NCBI GenBank assembly: GCA_002104905.1 | Contig: MCFE01000085.1 | Span: 62,001 to 126,000 of the forward strand | Direction: 5' to 3' | Origin: Basidiobolus meristosporus CBS 931.73 | Taxonomy: Eukaryota > Basidiobolomycota > Basidiobolomycetes > Basidiobolales > Basidiobolaceae | DNA: 64,000 nt | Shown here: in pieces, positions 10,541-22,693 of the stretch | Layout: each line of letters begins with the position of its first letter | Numbering within the stretch: position 1 is the stretch's first letter | The notes under the pieces: generated by a model | What the model was told of the DNA's origin: nothing | Seen by the model: the letters and a program-made list of their open reading frames with translations, nothing else | Database searches by the model: none | Program-made: the position numbers and the translations under genes

Positions 10541-11860
10541 ATCCAAGATGCATCAACATGGATTAGATCTCATCAATTGCATATCTCCTATTTGACTATA
10601 GACTTGTGTGTAAAACATCAATAAAAGTATCAAGTCATTGCTTAAGGATGATTTTTGCAACATAATGAAGGGATGCATGGCCATTGATGGATGTTTAATC
10701 ATAATGAGTGGAAAATCAGATAAACAAAGCTGATTGTGCCAAATCAAATGAATACACCTCAGCCTGATCACCTATCAATTGTAATATGACTTACTCATCT
10801 GAATGGTATTATCTCATCAATCCCATTGCTACCACTGGATTTCCTTTTGAAACACTAGAGGAGATCTATACTAAGTACTGTGGACCATCTACCCCAATCT
10901 ACCCAAGGAGATCCCTTGTTAAGCTTCTCTGCTATTACAACAACTATTGCCCCACAAGGTTTCATCCCACCATCTATGGCAACAAAAGCCATAGAAACTT
11001 TTATTCCCAGCTGACAGCAATGGGAAAACACCTTGGAGAGGGTATGAATGACTTGGAGCAAGCTTGGAGTACAAGGTTCAGAAGCTTCAATAGACTTCCA
11101 CATCTCAGAGCATTCAGCAACAGGTTCCATATCAGGAGTAATTTGGATACCTTCCCAGTCAGGATTAACAGGACTTCTACAGGGCAGAGGTACTTTATTC
11201 CGGCAAGTGCAGGGTACACTGTGTGAAGTTTAAAGCACTGTCTGACATTGAGGGTAACATCATCTAGCTTAGTGGGCCATTTGCTGGAAGTAGGAATGAC
11301 AAAGCACTCTGGGTAGAGAATTTTCCCAAATTCAGTAGAGGGGAGAAATGCATGGCAGACTTAGCTTATATAGGAGAGGGTTGTCAGAGACTAGGATGTA
11401 TTATAGCATATAGGAAGCCAAGGAATGGTGTGCTTAGCAGGAGGCAGAAGCTCTACATTGAGATATTTAATCATTCTGAGAGAGGGTGGAGCATATATCT
11501 GGACATCTACAGAGATTCAGCATATTGGCTGGTAAATTCAGAGGAAAGTCATATATAGGAGAAAACAGCAGAATAAGTAAAACAGTTACAATACTTATCA
11601 ATGTGCAGTATATTGATACAAGAAGACATCTACTGAGAGAAATGTGTCTGGAGCAATATGAAGAATAAATAAAGCAAGGAAAGAACTATTCTGAGCAACA
11701 TAAGTAAGATTGAGTAAAATTACCAGTAACTATATCCTACCACTGGCATTATGGTAGAAACTATAGTGCTGGATAGTGCCATAGCATGCCAGATCAATCC
11801 GGCATTATAAACAGGCTGGCAATATGCAGCACTATCTGAAGGAACAAGTATAGAATTCTC
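10541..11860 (+). other. Unassigned repeat-region stretch with a 146-codon ORF
   Basis: An ORF at 10,786-11,226 encodes a Tyr/Pro/Arg-rich peptide (IPASAGYTV end) that I do not recognise. Homology-like reading appears to continue in another frame to about 11,560, which suggests a decayed longer gene. Sequence near 11,720-11,830 has several short inverted words (AGTGCTGGATAGTGCC). No known domain is seen. Confidence 0.3.
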
Positions 11861-12726
11861 ACTACAAACACACTAGTAGCCAAGAGGATAGTCAACAAGG
11901 AAGTAGCTTAAGTGTGCAAAGTGAATCACTACTAAATGCTTCAGTAGTAATCCCTGTGAGAAAAAAACCTAGGATAAGATGATGCAATTGCATCAAGTTA
12001 CTATTATTTGTCATGATTGAAACATCTCATTTTTTTGCAATCCAAGTTAAGCCATTGCAAATCAATGTTCACTATATTTTCGATATAAGCAATATCAAGG
12101 TAGCCTCACATTCAAGGCAGAATCCCTATAAGTAAACACCCTGCATATATATACATCATCTGTAACATTGGTGAAGCCATTTGACCTGTTTTGCACCTAT
12201 TTAATTGGTTGCATGCTAGCTACAACACAGTTTACAATTACTAGGATCATGATATTTACCTGCTCAATAAGCAAAATGGAATATTTGATGGCAAATCAGG
12301 TAGCTTGTGTATTGGTCAAAGAGCCAATTGGAAGCTGACAGTTTCAAGATACTTTTGGACAAATTAACGGATGGGATACCAGCCAATTGGAGCAATGGTA
12401 ACCAAAATGGCAAGTATCAGTGTAGTTTATGGTGTGATATGCATTTATTTCTGTTTATATGAAAGAAACATATCCAAATACTGGACTTTGGCTGCCATAA
12501 TAGCGGTATCCAATTGCACACATGATGCAAGCATTACAAGCTGGCCAATCATATATGCCAACCTCATTGTGTCAGATTGCGCCATACTGAGCAAGATTTT
12601 CTCACATGGTGCAATATTGTTCAGGAGCAATCCTGACTACTGGTAGCTATAAAATCATGCTGAGTTGTTATTAGAGACTGCAGACTGCACAGCATGCCCT
12701 GGCACAGTACAATGGAACTGGTCTAT
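11861..12726 (+). repeat. Unknown repeat X, right half of the split copy
   Basis: Matches the complement of 9,140-9,996, starting at ACTACAAACACACTAG and running through the TAGCCAAGAGGATAGTCAAC word. It ends where T3 begins. With 8,617-9,136 it makes one copy interrupted by 9,137-11,860. The three bases ACT lie at both break points. Confidence 0.6.
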
Positions 12727-14976
12727 TACAAATAAAGTTATGGCACCATATACACATGTATGTGTGACACTATTTCCCCTTTGGTTTGATTTACTTCCAT
12801 ATATATGCTGCCAAAAAACAAATCCTATGAGAGTGTAGCAAGCACAGTACCTTCAGTTGAAGACCAGCAAGTGGCTGTCATAACATCACCACCACCCAAA
12901 ATAGCAAGTATGTTGTCAGCTCATAACAAATCATAAATAAAGCAATTAGGTGCAGTGGCTGATAGAATAGATGCAATGGCCAGGAGAAATCAGGAAATAG
13001 TCCAGAAACAGGATGAGTAGATAGTATGTGTAGAGTAATCAATATCCCAGGTAGAGAAAGCAGTATCTTTGCTGCAAAGAAAAAACTCAAGTAGCTCAAT
13101 GTTACAGCCAAGAGTTGAGCCATTTCCTGATGTAAGAGCAGAGTAGCACCATACAGTAACCAAAGCACAACAATAGTGCACAAAGATAAACCCTACAGAA
13201 AACCTATCACAGAGTGTGAGGGAGATACTGTGGTGTTTACACCAAAGCCTAAAAATCAAAAGACATTGAGGATGATGAAGCTGTTTTGTGCAATAATGAA
13301 GAGTGAGCTAATATTGAAGAGGCCCTCAGAAGTCTAGAATGCCATTACCTTAAGGCTACCATACCATGGGACTATTGGGAACTCAAGGCCAAGCAGAATG
13401 CACTTAACTTGTTACATGAGCATTATCCTGGATTCAAATAGGCAAACAGATTTTGGGCCAGAATTGGTATGCTAAGAAAGTATCTTAAGAATAGCAGAAA
13501 CTATCAAAGGCAGAAGAACAAGGGTGCCATGGCCAATAGCCAGCGGCTTTCTCAAGAGCTCATTGCACGCAGGGCCAAAAGCTCCAGAGAAGTGTCAAAG
13601 AGATATCAGGTAGTTGGAAGAGTGCCAATTAGGGATAAGCAGACAGATACAGATTCATCAGCACAACATTTATCAAGAAAAAAGTAAAGTACAACTCAAG
13701 CAGCACTCAGTCAAAGTAGCAGTGAAAGACCTGGCAGTGATAAAAACCAGTGGCTTTTACAGGAGCCTGTCTCAACTACAGTTGAGAGCTCAAAGCCAGC
13801 CAAAAAGAAACATCAGGTTGCCAGAAGAGTGACAGCAAGGGACAAGTAGGCCAAAACAGATGCCATAGAGCAGAATTTGTCAAGGAGAAATGTAGCTCTT
13901 TACAAGGAGAACTCAGACAAAGCAGCAGTGAAAGACCTGGCAGTGACAAAAGAAAAGTAGAGGGAAAAAAGTCTACTCAAGCCTGAGACTGGGAGGCAAG
14001 CAAAAAAAACTGCAGTTCTTGCCTATTAATGCCGCAAGCTCAGAACAGACTAAATCTCATCCTAGCCAAGAAGTATTACCAACAAGAAAACAGCTCTTTA
14101 ACCAGAGTTGGAAATGCAGCCAGTTGCGCTGCACTCCAGCAAGATTGATGAGTTTACTGAAAAAGGCAATTTGTCTACCACAGCCTCCATATCCTCAGTT
14201 GCTGACAGAGCGGAGATCCAACTGATAGACAAGGCTACAATGCCAAGAGTTCAAAAGACTATCTAACACCTTCAGTGGAGTTTTGGAACATTAATAGGCA
14301 CACCAAGAGCTTGCCGCACTTCTGCAAGAGCAGTGCTCAAGAAAACACACAGGAATATTGCAAGGATCTATTGCAAAGACTGGCAGATGAGGTGCTAGAC
14401 CTTGCAGTGCCAGCTGAAGACCAGAACATGTGGGAACCAGTGAATGAACAATAGCACAAAGCTGTTGGGTTTCCACCAAAGTTGTGGAACTAGAGTGTTA
14501 AAGCAGAAATATTTGTTGGATGGTGGATTTTAATGGAGTCACTTGTTGAGTGTGGGGTTGGGCTTATTGCTAGTGTAGGGTATAGGGACTTGAATAGGCC
14601 AACATAATTGGCAATTGAGGTACAACTGAAGCTTCAATGGAAATAAATCAATTTGTATGCATGAAAAGTAAGAGAAACAGTTGAGTCAGGAAGTATAGAG
14701 CATTAAAAAGAGGCAATTGTCAATCAATGCACACAAATGTACGAGGCAATAGAGTGTCCAGGTTCAGAAAGTGAGCAAATTGGCAGGAAACCAATCAAAG
14801 GCCATTTAAACATTGTTGTGATGAGAAATTTTGACCAAGTTTTTTGTGAAATCTGAGGTGCAATTATTTTTAATGGTCTCTGGACAATGTCCTGACAGGA
14901 TCTGTACCGCTTAGTCACAGGACTCTAACTTTGTGACGGCCTTTTGACTGGAGCATCTCAATAATTCTTCATAAGG
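12727..14976 (+). mobile_element. T3: accessory arm of a T-family transposon
   Basis: Begins in the divergent spacer (GGCACCATATACACATG...CATATATATGCTGCC) and runs through the whole accessory arm to the right end CTTCATAAGG. The transposase arm is missing. Coding sequence at 12,795-14,480 matches T2 with more stops and shifts (open pieces 13,469-13,687, 13,614-13,832, 14,019-14,225). The downstream flank is plus-strand copia reverse-transcriptase sequence. Confidence 0.7.
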
Positions 14977-15478
14977 TCCTTCCACCATAAATCATGTATT
15001 AAGCCTGAAACTGTTCAAAGAGAGTACAGGAGATTTGTAATGACTGATGAGTATCAGACCCTGAAAAAAAATCAGTCTTAGGACATACTCAAGTTACCAA
15101 TTAATCAATTGCCAAATGAGTGCAAATACACCATGAGATCAAATACAAGGCTTATGGTACAGCTACATGATACAAAGGCCAACTTATATCAAAGGTTAAC
15201 CATCCAGCAAAGGGACCAGACTGCACTGAAGCCTTTACACAGATAGCTAAGTGTATATCCATCAGACTATTCTAGCTATTGCGGCCAAATATACAATTTA
15301 CCCATCAGTAAAATACATATGCAGCATCTTCAAGTTAGGTACCCAATGAGGATGTGTTTATAGCCTAGCTTGATTGGCTTGCAGACAAAGATAACCAACA
15401 TTTGGCCTGTATCTCAACAATAGTACTAAATAGTCTTAGAAACGCACCAAAAGCCTGAAATTGCCAGATAGCTTCTTG
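14977..15478 (+). pseudogene. Copia J remnant, start of reverse transcriptase domain
   Basis: A plus-strand reading near 15,035-15,125 gives MTDEYQTLKKNQS followed by ILKLPINQLPNECK. This is the beginning of a copia reverse transcriptase region (compare the minus-strand piece near 43,200-43,290). It contains stops. It is cut by the gypsy element starting at 15,479 and probably belongs to the same copia whose RNase H and 3' LTR follow at 16,600-18,006. Confidence 0.5.
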
Positions 15479-15843
15479 TGTTACAATTCTTGGTATAAGA
15501 GTTGTAGAGGAATAGGGAGTTTAGCTAGTATTATTCATTAAAACTTGAACTGATTTTTATTGAGGTTCCAGCAGCTCCTTATATACATTTTGCCAGATCA
15601 ATTGCTGACTAATTGTATTTTCTAATGTAGGTTGTGGCTGATGACTCATTTGATTGCATCATCACCACCCAATAAGATCTTACTTAATATATCTATTTCA
15701 TTCTGATAAGGATCTGCTGATTCATTTGCTTACTAATGCTACTGATTTCATAGATAATACTGATATACTGATAACCTAAACACATACTAATTGATTTGAC
15801 AAAAACTGATCTAACTTAAACATTCAAGCGGCAGATAATAACA
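15479..15843 (-). repeat. LTR of gypsy G (365 bp)
   Basis: Starts TGTTACAATTCTTGG and ends GCGGCAGATAATAACA. It is nearly the same as the solo LTR at 20,461-20,829; a fragment is at 18,655-18,752. The adjacent polypurine tract marks this as the 3' LTR of a minus-strand element. Confidence 0.85.
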
Positions 15844-15853
15844 TTCTCCCCTA

Positions 15854-16414
15854 CTAAAGTTGAGAGGGTTCTCCTGAATCTCTTTTCTTGTGATACCAAT
15901 ATCTTGATGGTTCAGTATTATCAGCAAGTCTTGCAAGCTTGAGTCTGTCCCTATGCACTAAGTCTTCCTGGATATTGCCTTGTTTGTCCACCAGTTGGTA
16001 AGTTGCAAATGGACATTCTCTGATGATCTCGAATGGTCCCGTCCATTGTGGCTCAAACTTCTTCTGAGCGCTGTTTCTTAGCAATACAAAGTTCCCAACT
16101 GTCAATGCTTCTGGTGCTATAGTCTTATCAAATCTCTGCTTCATCTTTTCTGCACTTTGAGATACTTTGGTCCGTGCCTCTTGACGTCTTTGTTCCAGTT
16201 ACTGGTGTCTACTTGGCTGACTGAGTTCATCTTCTAAGGTGTCTGTAAGTTTTGGTTGTGTGAGATCTCCTGGAATCCTTGGCTCACATCCATAAACTAA
16301 GTAAAATGGTGATTGCTGGGTGGTGTTGTGTACTCTGACTCTGCATGCAAAGAGTGCTTGGTCTATATACTCATCCCATCTACTGACAACTCCATTTGCA
16401 TACTTGGTCAGCAT
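15854..16414 (-). pseudogene. Gypsy G integrase C-terminal part
   Basis: Two minus-strand ORFs lie in order. The first (16,414-16,199) has VSRWDEYIDQALFACRVRVH and SPFYLVYGCEPR, the distal integrase core. The second (16,144-15,854) has the C-terminal domain with FVLLRNS and FEPQWTGPFEI, typical of Ty3/gypsy integrase. A stop or shift at about 16,145-16,200 separates them. The catalytic DDE residues upstream are not preserved in an open frame. Confidence 0.75.
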
Positions 16415-16600
16415 TTTTCCAAATAATCCATTAAACCGCTCAGTGACTCCATTAGTTCTGGGGTGATATGCTGAGGTTTCAAAATGTACTCATTTCTATA
16501 ATGTGAAATTCTCAAAGCATTTGTAGTAATAGATGGTACTATCAGGCCAAGATAGTGACTTGTTTAATTGCAACGTGTTGCTCACCATAGCTGATGGATT

Positions 16601-17636
16601 TAGGGCCTTGTAGGTACTGAGCACAAAGGGTATGTCTTCAGATTTTTTACTCTTATACACATCATGCACAGCTCTATACCATACAAAAGAGTCAAAAAGA
16701 GAATTATCTACAGGACAGTGAGAGAAACTAAAGAGGCACTTTGCATGGAGATATAGTACTAATCTTGTGTAGTTTGTTGCCTAGTTGAGGTCTGCCAGGT
16801 ATCTACAGGCAGATTCTGGGACTATGTGGCACTAATGAGTCAACAGGTTATTATTCTATGAAACAGCTCTACTATACTTAAAAGGAGTTGCCATCATAAG
16901 CTAAAGGTACTCACACAAGAGTTTTTAACAGGCTATTATGGAAACTCAGATGGTGGAGAGGGACAAAACATAGAGGACAGTAGATCCACTGTAGGATATG
17001 CCTTTTGTGACTATAAAGAAGCCATCTAATGGGAGTCAAAAAATCAACTTGCCTATGCATCATTCCCCACAGAGGCAGATTAAATACAGTGTGTGAGGCT
17101 GCAAAAGCAGCAATATAGTTAAGAAGTCTGCTTAATGTTAGAAGGATATGTCAAAAGCTCCTTCTATATATGTGATGATAATTACAAATGTTCATGATTA
17201 GGTAGTAAGCCACCTCATCACAATTGAACAAGGTACATTCATACTAGAAACCAACTTGCACTTGAGGTTATAGAGAGTAACTTAGTAGACTTAGTTTATT
17301 GTCCTGCCAATAAATTGATTGTAAACATATTGATCACCATCACCTCCAATTTCCCCAAAACTCTTACCACAAATAATGGTGTTTCTTGTAGTGGATCTAC
17401 TTCTTTGTCACTCTCCTAGCTCTCTTGCCTGTCAGGTCACCCTTCATTTGATATATACATGTTGGTAGATTATCATTGAAATTTAATAAAAAGCCCTATT
17501 ATAGATTATACAAATCTACACATGTCACATTACCCCAACTTAACATTGAGTATATTGTTTAACTCACTAAGCAACTCTAATAAGGCTAAGATCATAAACT
17601 GAGTCAGGAAAAAGAAATTATATAGAAGAGGGGGAG
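16601..17636 (+). pseudogene. Copia J RNase H remnant and polypurine tract
   Basis: Plus-strand fragments match copia RNase H. Near 16,980 they read RSTVGYAFCDYKEAI, then FPTEAD. Near 17,275 they read SNLVDLVYCPANK, where intact elements read LVKLAYCPTDK. Many stops. A polypurine tract GAAGAGGGGGAG (17,625-17,636) directly precedes the LTR. Confidence 0.65.
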
Positions 17637-18006
17637 TGATGATATATGGGACTATTTGGTATCATTCAGCAGCTAAAAATTTACTTAGCAATTCTAGTCT
17701 AGTCTTGGTCACTGTAGGACTAACTTACAGCTCTAACTTTGCCACTGTCTTCAGATCTATGATCCTATTATTATTAACTCATTGTCTAGATCAAATTAGC
17801 CCTGTTACCAAATTATATGTACTAACCCTGAAGCTGTTACAGAGTGCTTCTGAATGTTGAGAAACCCCCCTTACTTAGTGTTGCAGCTGAATTACTTCTA
17901 CAAAGGACACAAATGCTTAGCATCTTTATGAATCCACAACAGTTAAGCTATTATCAGTATTTCTTGATAAGTTCCTTATATTAAAATCACTGCTTAAATT
18001 GCAACA
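17637..18006 (+). repeat. 3' LTR of copia J (370 bp)
   Basis: This is the plus-strand version of the LTRs of copia K (26,340-26,708 and 30,639-31,007). It starts TGATGATATATGGGACTATTTGG and ends CTTAAATTGCAACA. With the polypurine tract just before it, this marks the end of a plus-strand copia of the same family as K. Confidence 0.8.
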
Positions 18007-18654
18007 GCTTTACCTTAGGGAGTACACTCCAGAGCAGATGTATGTGGAGCCAGAAAGACTTGTCATATTGTGGGTACTACCATATTCCAATTCCATGAAT
18101 AGTATAACTTTCCTTTCTGTCTTATAAATGATAAGTTGGCACATAGAGGTCAGCCACAATGTGTTGAAAAATACTCAGCATAGATGTGCACATGGTGGTA
18201 CGCATTTCATGGTCATTGAGAAGTTGGACAGTCCCAGGGCATGGTGAATAAGTTTAGAAGTGCAAAGTTGGGTTTGATGCAACAGATAGAGATTGTAGAG
18301 CATCCCATCATGGTGGCTGACCTGATCTTGTTGCAGTACCACTGTAAGGCTGCACCTGCTTAGTAAAAAGCTGCATAATGCAAATTGCTTTCTGGTGGAA
18401 TTCCCTTAGCCTTCAAAGCTTCTTTGATAAGGAAGAGTCAAGTTCCCAGATTTTCACTGACTCTACCATGGTACCAGTTGACCTTCACACTCAAGTTGTT
18501 CTTGACAGGGTTTTGCTGGCTAAGAGTCAGGGTTGACTGTTGCTGTTGGGCCAGGATTTGCTGCAAACAATTCTTCCATACTTGATTCTGTGACATCCTG
18601 TGGAAGACTTCTTTTTTCTACAAGGGGGAGGTGTCTGGTAGTTGCTGCTACCAA
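18007..18654. other. Unassigned repeat-region sequence
   Basis: A+T-rich sequence with no ORF I can assign and no clear match elsewhere in the window. It lies between the copia J LTR and an LTR fragment. A G-rich motif CAAGGGGGAGG at 18,619-18,629 may be a polypurine tract of a lost element ahead of the LTR fragment at 18,655. Confidence 0.3.
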
Positions 18655-18752
18655 TGTTACAACTCTTGATAAAGAATTGTAGAGCACTAGAGAGTTTAAC
18701 CAGTATGGTATTCTTTGAAACTTGGACCAATTCTATTGAGGTTCCAGCAGCT
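18655..18752 (+). repeat. Truncated gypsy-G-type LTR fragment
   Basis: About 98 bp from TGTTACAACTCTTG to GAGGTTCCAGCAGCTCC match the first ~115 bp of the LTRs at 15,479 and 20,461, with more differences. It then joins the T4 accessory gene abruptly. Confidence 0.6.
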
Positions 18753-20093
18753 CCAGCCAGCACTTCAAAGTATAGCACCTCATCTGCCAGTCTTTGCAAT
18801 AAGTCAATGCTATATTCAAGCATGTTTTCTTGAGCACTGCTTTTGAAGAAGTACTGCAACCTCTTGGTATGCCTATTAATGCTCCAAAGTTCCACTGAAG
18901 GCCTTGTGATAACCTTATGAGTTCTTGACATTGTTACTTTGTCTGTGAGTGGGGTCACCACTCTTTCAACAATGAAGGACATGAATGCTGTGGTAGACAA
19001 ATTGTCTTTCTCTGCAGCTCATCTACCTCCCTGGAGTATAGGTCAAGTGGTTGCACTTCCAAATATTAAGAAAGCAGCTTTTTCTTGTTGTTAATTCTTC
19101 TGGGCTATGGGGACTTGGCCTGTCCTGGGCTAATGGTGTTTATTGACAATGACTGCAGCTTTTTCTTACCCTTTGCATTCTCTACTTTGGCTATACTTTT
19201 TTCCCTTACCTTTCCTTTATCACTGCCAGGTCTTTCACTGCAACTTTGTCTGAGTGCTTCTTGTATCAAACTATACTGTTGCCTTGTCAAATGCTATTCT
19301 GATATATCTGTTTTGGCATATTTGTCCCTTACCAGCATTCTGCTGGCTACCTGATGTTTCTTTGCCACTAGTTGTGAACATTCAGCCCTAGTAGCAATAG
19401 GTTCCCAAGGATACTACTGGTTTCTATCACTGTCAGGTCCTTCCCTGCAACCTTCATTGAGTGTCTGTTGAGTGAAACTATTCTTTTTGTTGCTAAATAT
19501 TGTGCTGTTGCCCCTGCATCTACCTGCTTGTCCCCTAGCAACACTCTTCTAGCTACCTGATACATCTTTGATACTGGTTTAGAGCTTTTGGGTCCACTGG
19601 TATCAGGCTCTTGAGGAAGCTGCTGGTTTTTAGCTATTACATCCTTGTTATTCTGCCTTTGATGGTTTCTGCTCTTCTTGAGATAATCTCTTGGCATACT
19701 AATGCTGACTTAAGGCTTGTTTGCTTGTTTGAATCCAGAATATTACTCATGGAGCAAGCTAAGCACATATTACTTGGCCTTAGTTCCTGATTGTCCCATG
19801 GTACATTAGCCTTAAGGTGATGGTATGCTAGATTTCTAATTGCCAGCTAATTATTGGCCCACTCCCATCATTGCACTCAATAGCTTCACAGAACCCCAAT
19901 GTCATTTGATTTGGGGTTTCTCTGCTTTTACATTGGGGAGTGGCTCAATTCTTGAGTGTGACATTGAGCTACTCCAGTACCTTCTTTGCAGTAAAGATGC
20001 TGCATTCTCTACCCATTATACAGATTGCTCTACATGCATAATCTGTCCATCCTGTTTCTTGGCTATTTTCTGATTGCTCTGGACCATTGTACT

Positions 20094-20394
20094 GCCTAAT
20101 AAAAAAATATGAAAAGGCCAGCAGAATAACATCACAATATCAGCTGAATTCCGAGTTCCCTAAATTGCCAACCCTCATATCTCCAGTGCCAGCTGATAGG
20201 CAGCCTAGGAGACATATTAGATCTACTTTCATCAATATCAAAGCAGATAGATACCTCCCCACTGTTTTCAGCAAAAATTACATTGGAAAATTAGAAATGA
20301 ATACACCGGTGGTATATCCAGATATACTCTTAGAATACCAGCAAAATGCCAGCTGAAAATCAGAGGAATTCCAAATTTGAGATATTTCATGCAG
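20094..20394. mobile_element. MITE m2 in T4
   Basis: About 301 bp similar to m1, from GCCTAATAAAAAAATATG to GATATTTCATGCAG, i.e. mutated forms of CCCTAA... and ...TTCATAGGG. The same site without insertion is present in T2 (complement near 5,625-5,640: CCATTGCATCTATCC). Flanks here are ACT (left) and ATC (right), consistent with a 3-bp duplication of ATC with one later change. Confidence 0.65.
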
Positions 20395-20460
20395 ATCTAT
20401 CCTATCAGCTCTTGTGTGCCTTTGTGATGCTTTGGTATGAGCTGACAACATACTTGCTAA

Positions 20461-20829
20461 TGTTACAAGTCTTGGTGTAAGAGTTGTAGAGGAATAGGAA
20501 GTTTAGCTAGTATTGTATTCACTGAAACCTGAACTGATCTTTATTGAGATTCCAGCAGCTCCTTACATACATTTTGCCAGATCAATTGCTGACTAATTGT
20601 ATTTCCCAATGTAGGCTGTGGCTGATGACTCATTTGATTTCATCATCATCACCCAGTGAGATCCTACCCAATTTATCTATCTCTGTCCAATAAGGATCTG
20701 CTGATTCATTTGTTGGCCAATGCTACTGATCTGATAGATAATACTGATATACTGATAACCTAAGCATATAACTAATTGATTTAGCTAGAAACTGGTCTAA
20801 CTTAATCATTCAAGCGGCAGATCATAACA
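20461..20829 (-). repeat. Solo LTR of gypsy-G family (369 bp)
   Basis: Runs TGTTACAAGTCTTGG to GCGGCAGATCATAACA. The flanks are CTAA on both sides (CTAA|TG...CA|CTAAT), a target duplication of 4 bp, or 5 if the terminal T is shared. It interrupts the T4 accessory gene. No internal retroelement sequence is present, as expected after LTR-LTR recombination. Confidence 0.85.
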
Positions 20830-21299
20830 CTAATACATGTGGTGGTTATGGGATGATGGTTACCTGCTAGTTCTCAACCAAAGGTACGGTGCTTGCTACA
20901 CTCATCTACCTGAGTATAATGGTCAGCCTGTGGGTTAACAGATATTCTCATTTCCCTACTTGGCTGAGAGCCTGAGCTGTCAGCGTTTATTACAGTTAGT
21001 ACACTGCTAACATTGCCTTTTTTCATTGAAGCCTTGCTGGTTGCACTGAGTGTCAAAGTAAGTTGCTGTCCAACTGTTCACCTACTGATGTCAACAATGA
21101 GGCTTGGTTGGTTGCCACATGACACTGCTTTATTTCTTGGCAGCATATATATGGAAGTGATTGAAACCAAAGGGTAAGTAGTATTACATATTTTTGTGTA
21201 TGTGGTGCCACAACTTTATTTGTAAAGCTTTCTACGGCGGGTCATCATTGAATCTTACATTCTTGCAGGTACAATGTCTCAGATGTAAGACTGTCTCAT

Positions 21300-21860
21300 G
21301 TTCACATGAGCATTGACAAACTGTGATGAAGTAGTGTTATGCTGCCAAGTGCCACACTGTTTGCCCATGGAGAAGACTGCCATGATTTAATGCAGTCAGA
21401 GAAGAGAAAAGAGACCAGATGGTTACTGCATCAAGCCTCTCAGCCATAATGCATGCAAACATCAGAAAATGCCACCATTGTAAGGTGTCCAACTTGTCAT
21501 GAATCCACCAACATAGGAGGAAAACATTGTTAACACTCTGGACATATTCCTGTAATGCCCTATCTGAAGCAGCTCATGCAGTCCAGGAAATATTGTGAAA
21601 CTATTAAGTGCTGCACTAAGTATTAATCAAGCTCAAACAATTCTGATACACTTGATGACAAATTCACTAAAAGCTAAGATGCAATGGCTACTTTGAAGAT
21701 ATGTATAAGCATGCCTTTGCCTTGGTACTTGTTGGGTTCTCATTGAACAAGTATGTTACCAGCAGATCCTGCTGGCCACTGATTTGCACTGCCATGAGTC
21801 TGCCACTAGTCATTTTTAGTGAGGGAATTGTAGCTTTTTCTTAGTTCAGACCAATTAAGT
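21300..21860 (+). pseudogene. T4 transposase fragment
   Basis: Plus-strand reading resembles the T2 transposase core: a Cys/His segment (RKCHHCK near 21,470), then CNGYFEDMYKHAFALVLVGFSLNKY and SRSCWPL near 21,680-21,780. The family aspartate in LALDGF is a valine here (LVLVGF). Stops are frequent. Confidence 0.55.
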
Positions 21861-21869
21861 ACTCCTTGG

Positions 21870-22024
21870 CAATTGTTTGGCTTGGTCTTCCTATACGCAG
21901 GCTTTACATTGCTCCAAATTGCCTGGGCATCAACTTTTCATCTGGAAACTAGATAATTATTAATTATTTTAGGCAAATAATCAAATTGATGTGTCCTAAT
22001 ATCCTGTGCCAAAGCATTGGTGCT
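21870..22024 (-). pseudogene. Copia fragment F, left piece (pre-integrase region)
   Basis: Matches 44,330-44,475 of copia B, including GGAAACTAG, AAATTGATGTG and TGTGCCAAAGCATTGG. It is interrupted by gypsy L at 22,025 and continues at 25,675-25,787, where the next bases of the copia B sequence (TTCA.TTAAGTTAC) resume. Confidence 0.65.
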
Positions 22025-22693
22025 TTTATATCTAAGAGGAAAGTGTAATTAAGTTCTTGACTGGTCTGGCTGAACCAAAGGGCCAGTTAAATGCTGTATC
22101 TTAGAATTGCCATAAAGGTTTGTATCTAATATTGGTATTTCTTATGGCTGGCCTTGGCTACAAAGGCTACAGAGTTGGTGTGCTATACATGCTAAGCTTG
22201 GTGTTCTTAGGAGTTCTAGATGTGCTAGGCTTATGTGGAAAGTATAGTAGAATTACTGAAGTCTTATTCTGCTGAGACATAATCTTACTCTTGTAAAGAC
22301 ACACACTGAGCCAACAGGTTCATTAAGCTTATACATTCACAATCAAGTTGAATTAGTAAGAGCCAAGAGACTGGACAAATTGAAGTTAGTTAAGGTGCTG
22401 ATATGTGCATATATTAAATGAAATTTGCATCAACAACCATCTGATATCTTGGCAACTGCCAAGTGGTTGGATAGATATCAGATAACTAATCACTTCAAGA
22501 GTCTTGATAGATCAGATGAGAATGTAGTAATCATACGAGAATGAATTAGGTGTGGCATCTAAAAGTAGATTCTGAGAAGTTATAAATCAGGCATAACTGG
22601 GATCAGGTATGCTTGGGTTGGCAAAAATCAGTTAGGATACTGGATCTTCTAACGGAATAAAATTGGCTAAGTTTTGAATGTTGATGCACAATA
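22025..22693 (-). repeat. 3' LTR of gypsy L (~669 bp)
   Basis: Aligns with 25,008-25,674 and with the solo LTR at 47,680-48,315. The shared words are AGTGTAAT.AA, CCAACTGATTTTC in complement, and GTTGATGCACAA at the end. The first bases are mutated (TTTATATCTAAGAG against TGTTGTATTCAAGA). Confidence 0.7.

Larger units (their letters stand above)
15479..16600 (-). mobile_element. Ty3/gypsy element G, 3' part
   Basis: On the minus strand it contains the end of integrase followed by a polypurine tract (complement of TTCTCCCCTACT, 15,844-15,855) and a 365-bp 3' LTR (15,479-15,843). The rest of the element (gag, protease, RT, 5' LTR) is absent. The right boundary near 16,500-16,600 is approximate. 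Confidence 0.75.
18753..21056 (-). pseudogene. T4 accessory protein, fragmented
   Basis: Minus-strand pieces: N-terminal segment 21,056-20,874 (ATSKASMKKGN, matching the T2 start), internal repeats 19,697-19,368 and 19,290-19,105 (RDKQ.DA..., SCSERPGSDKGK), and the conserved C-terminal block 19,000-18,753 (LWSINRHTKRLQYFF). It is broken by frameshifts, a MITE, a solo LTR and truncation into an LTR fragment. Confidence 0.55.
18753..21860 (-). mobile_element. T4: inverted T-family transposon, with MITE and solo LTR inserted
   Basis: The accessory arm runs on the minus strand from about 21,200 down to 18,753. The transposase arm is on the plus strand at about 21,300-21,850. Two later insertions interrupt it: MITE m2 (20,094-20,394) and a gypsy-type solo LTR (20,461-20,829). 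Both termini are missing; the right side passes into copia integrase-region sequence. Confidence 0.7.
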
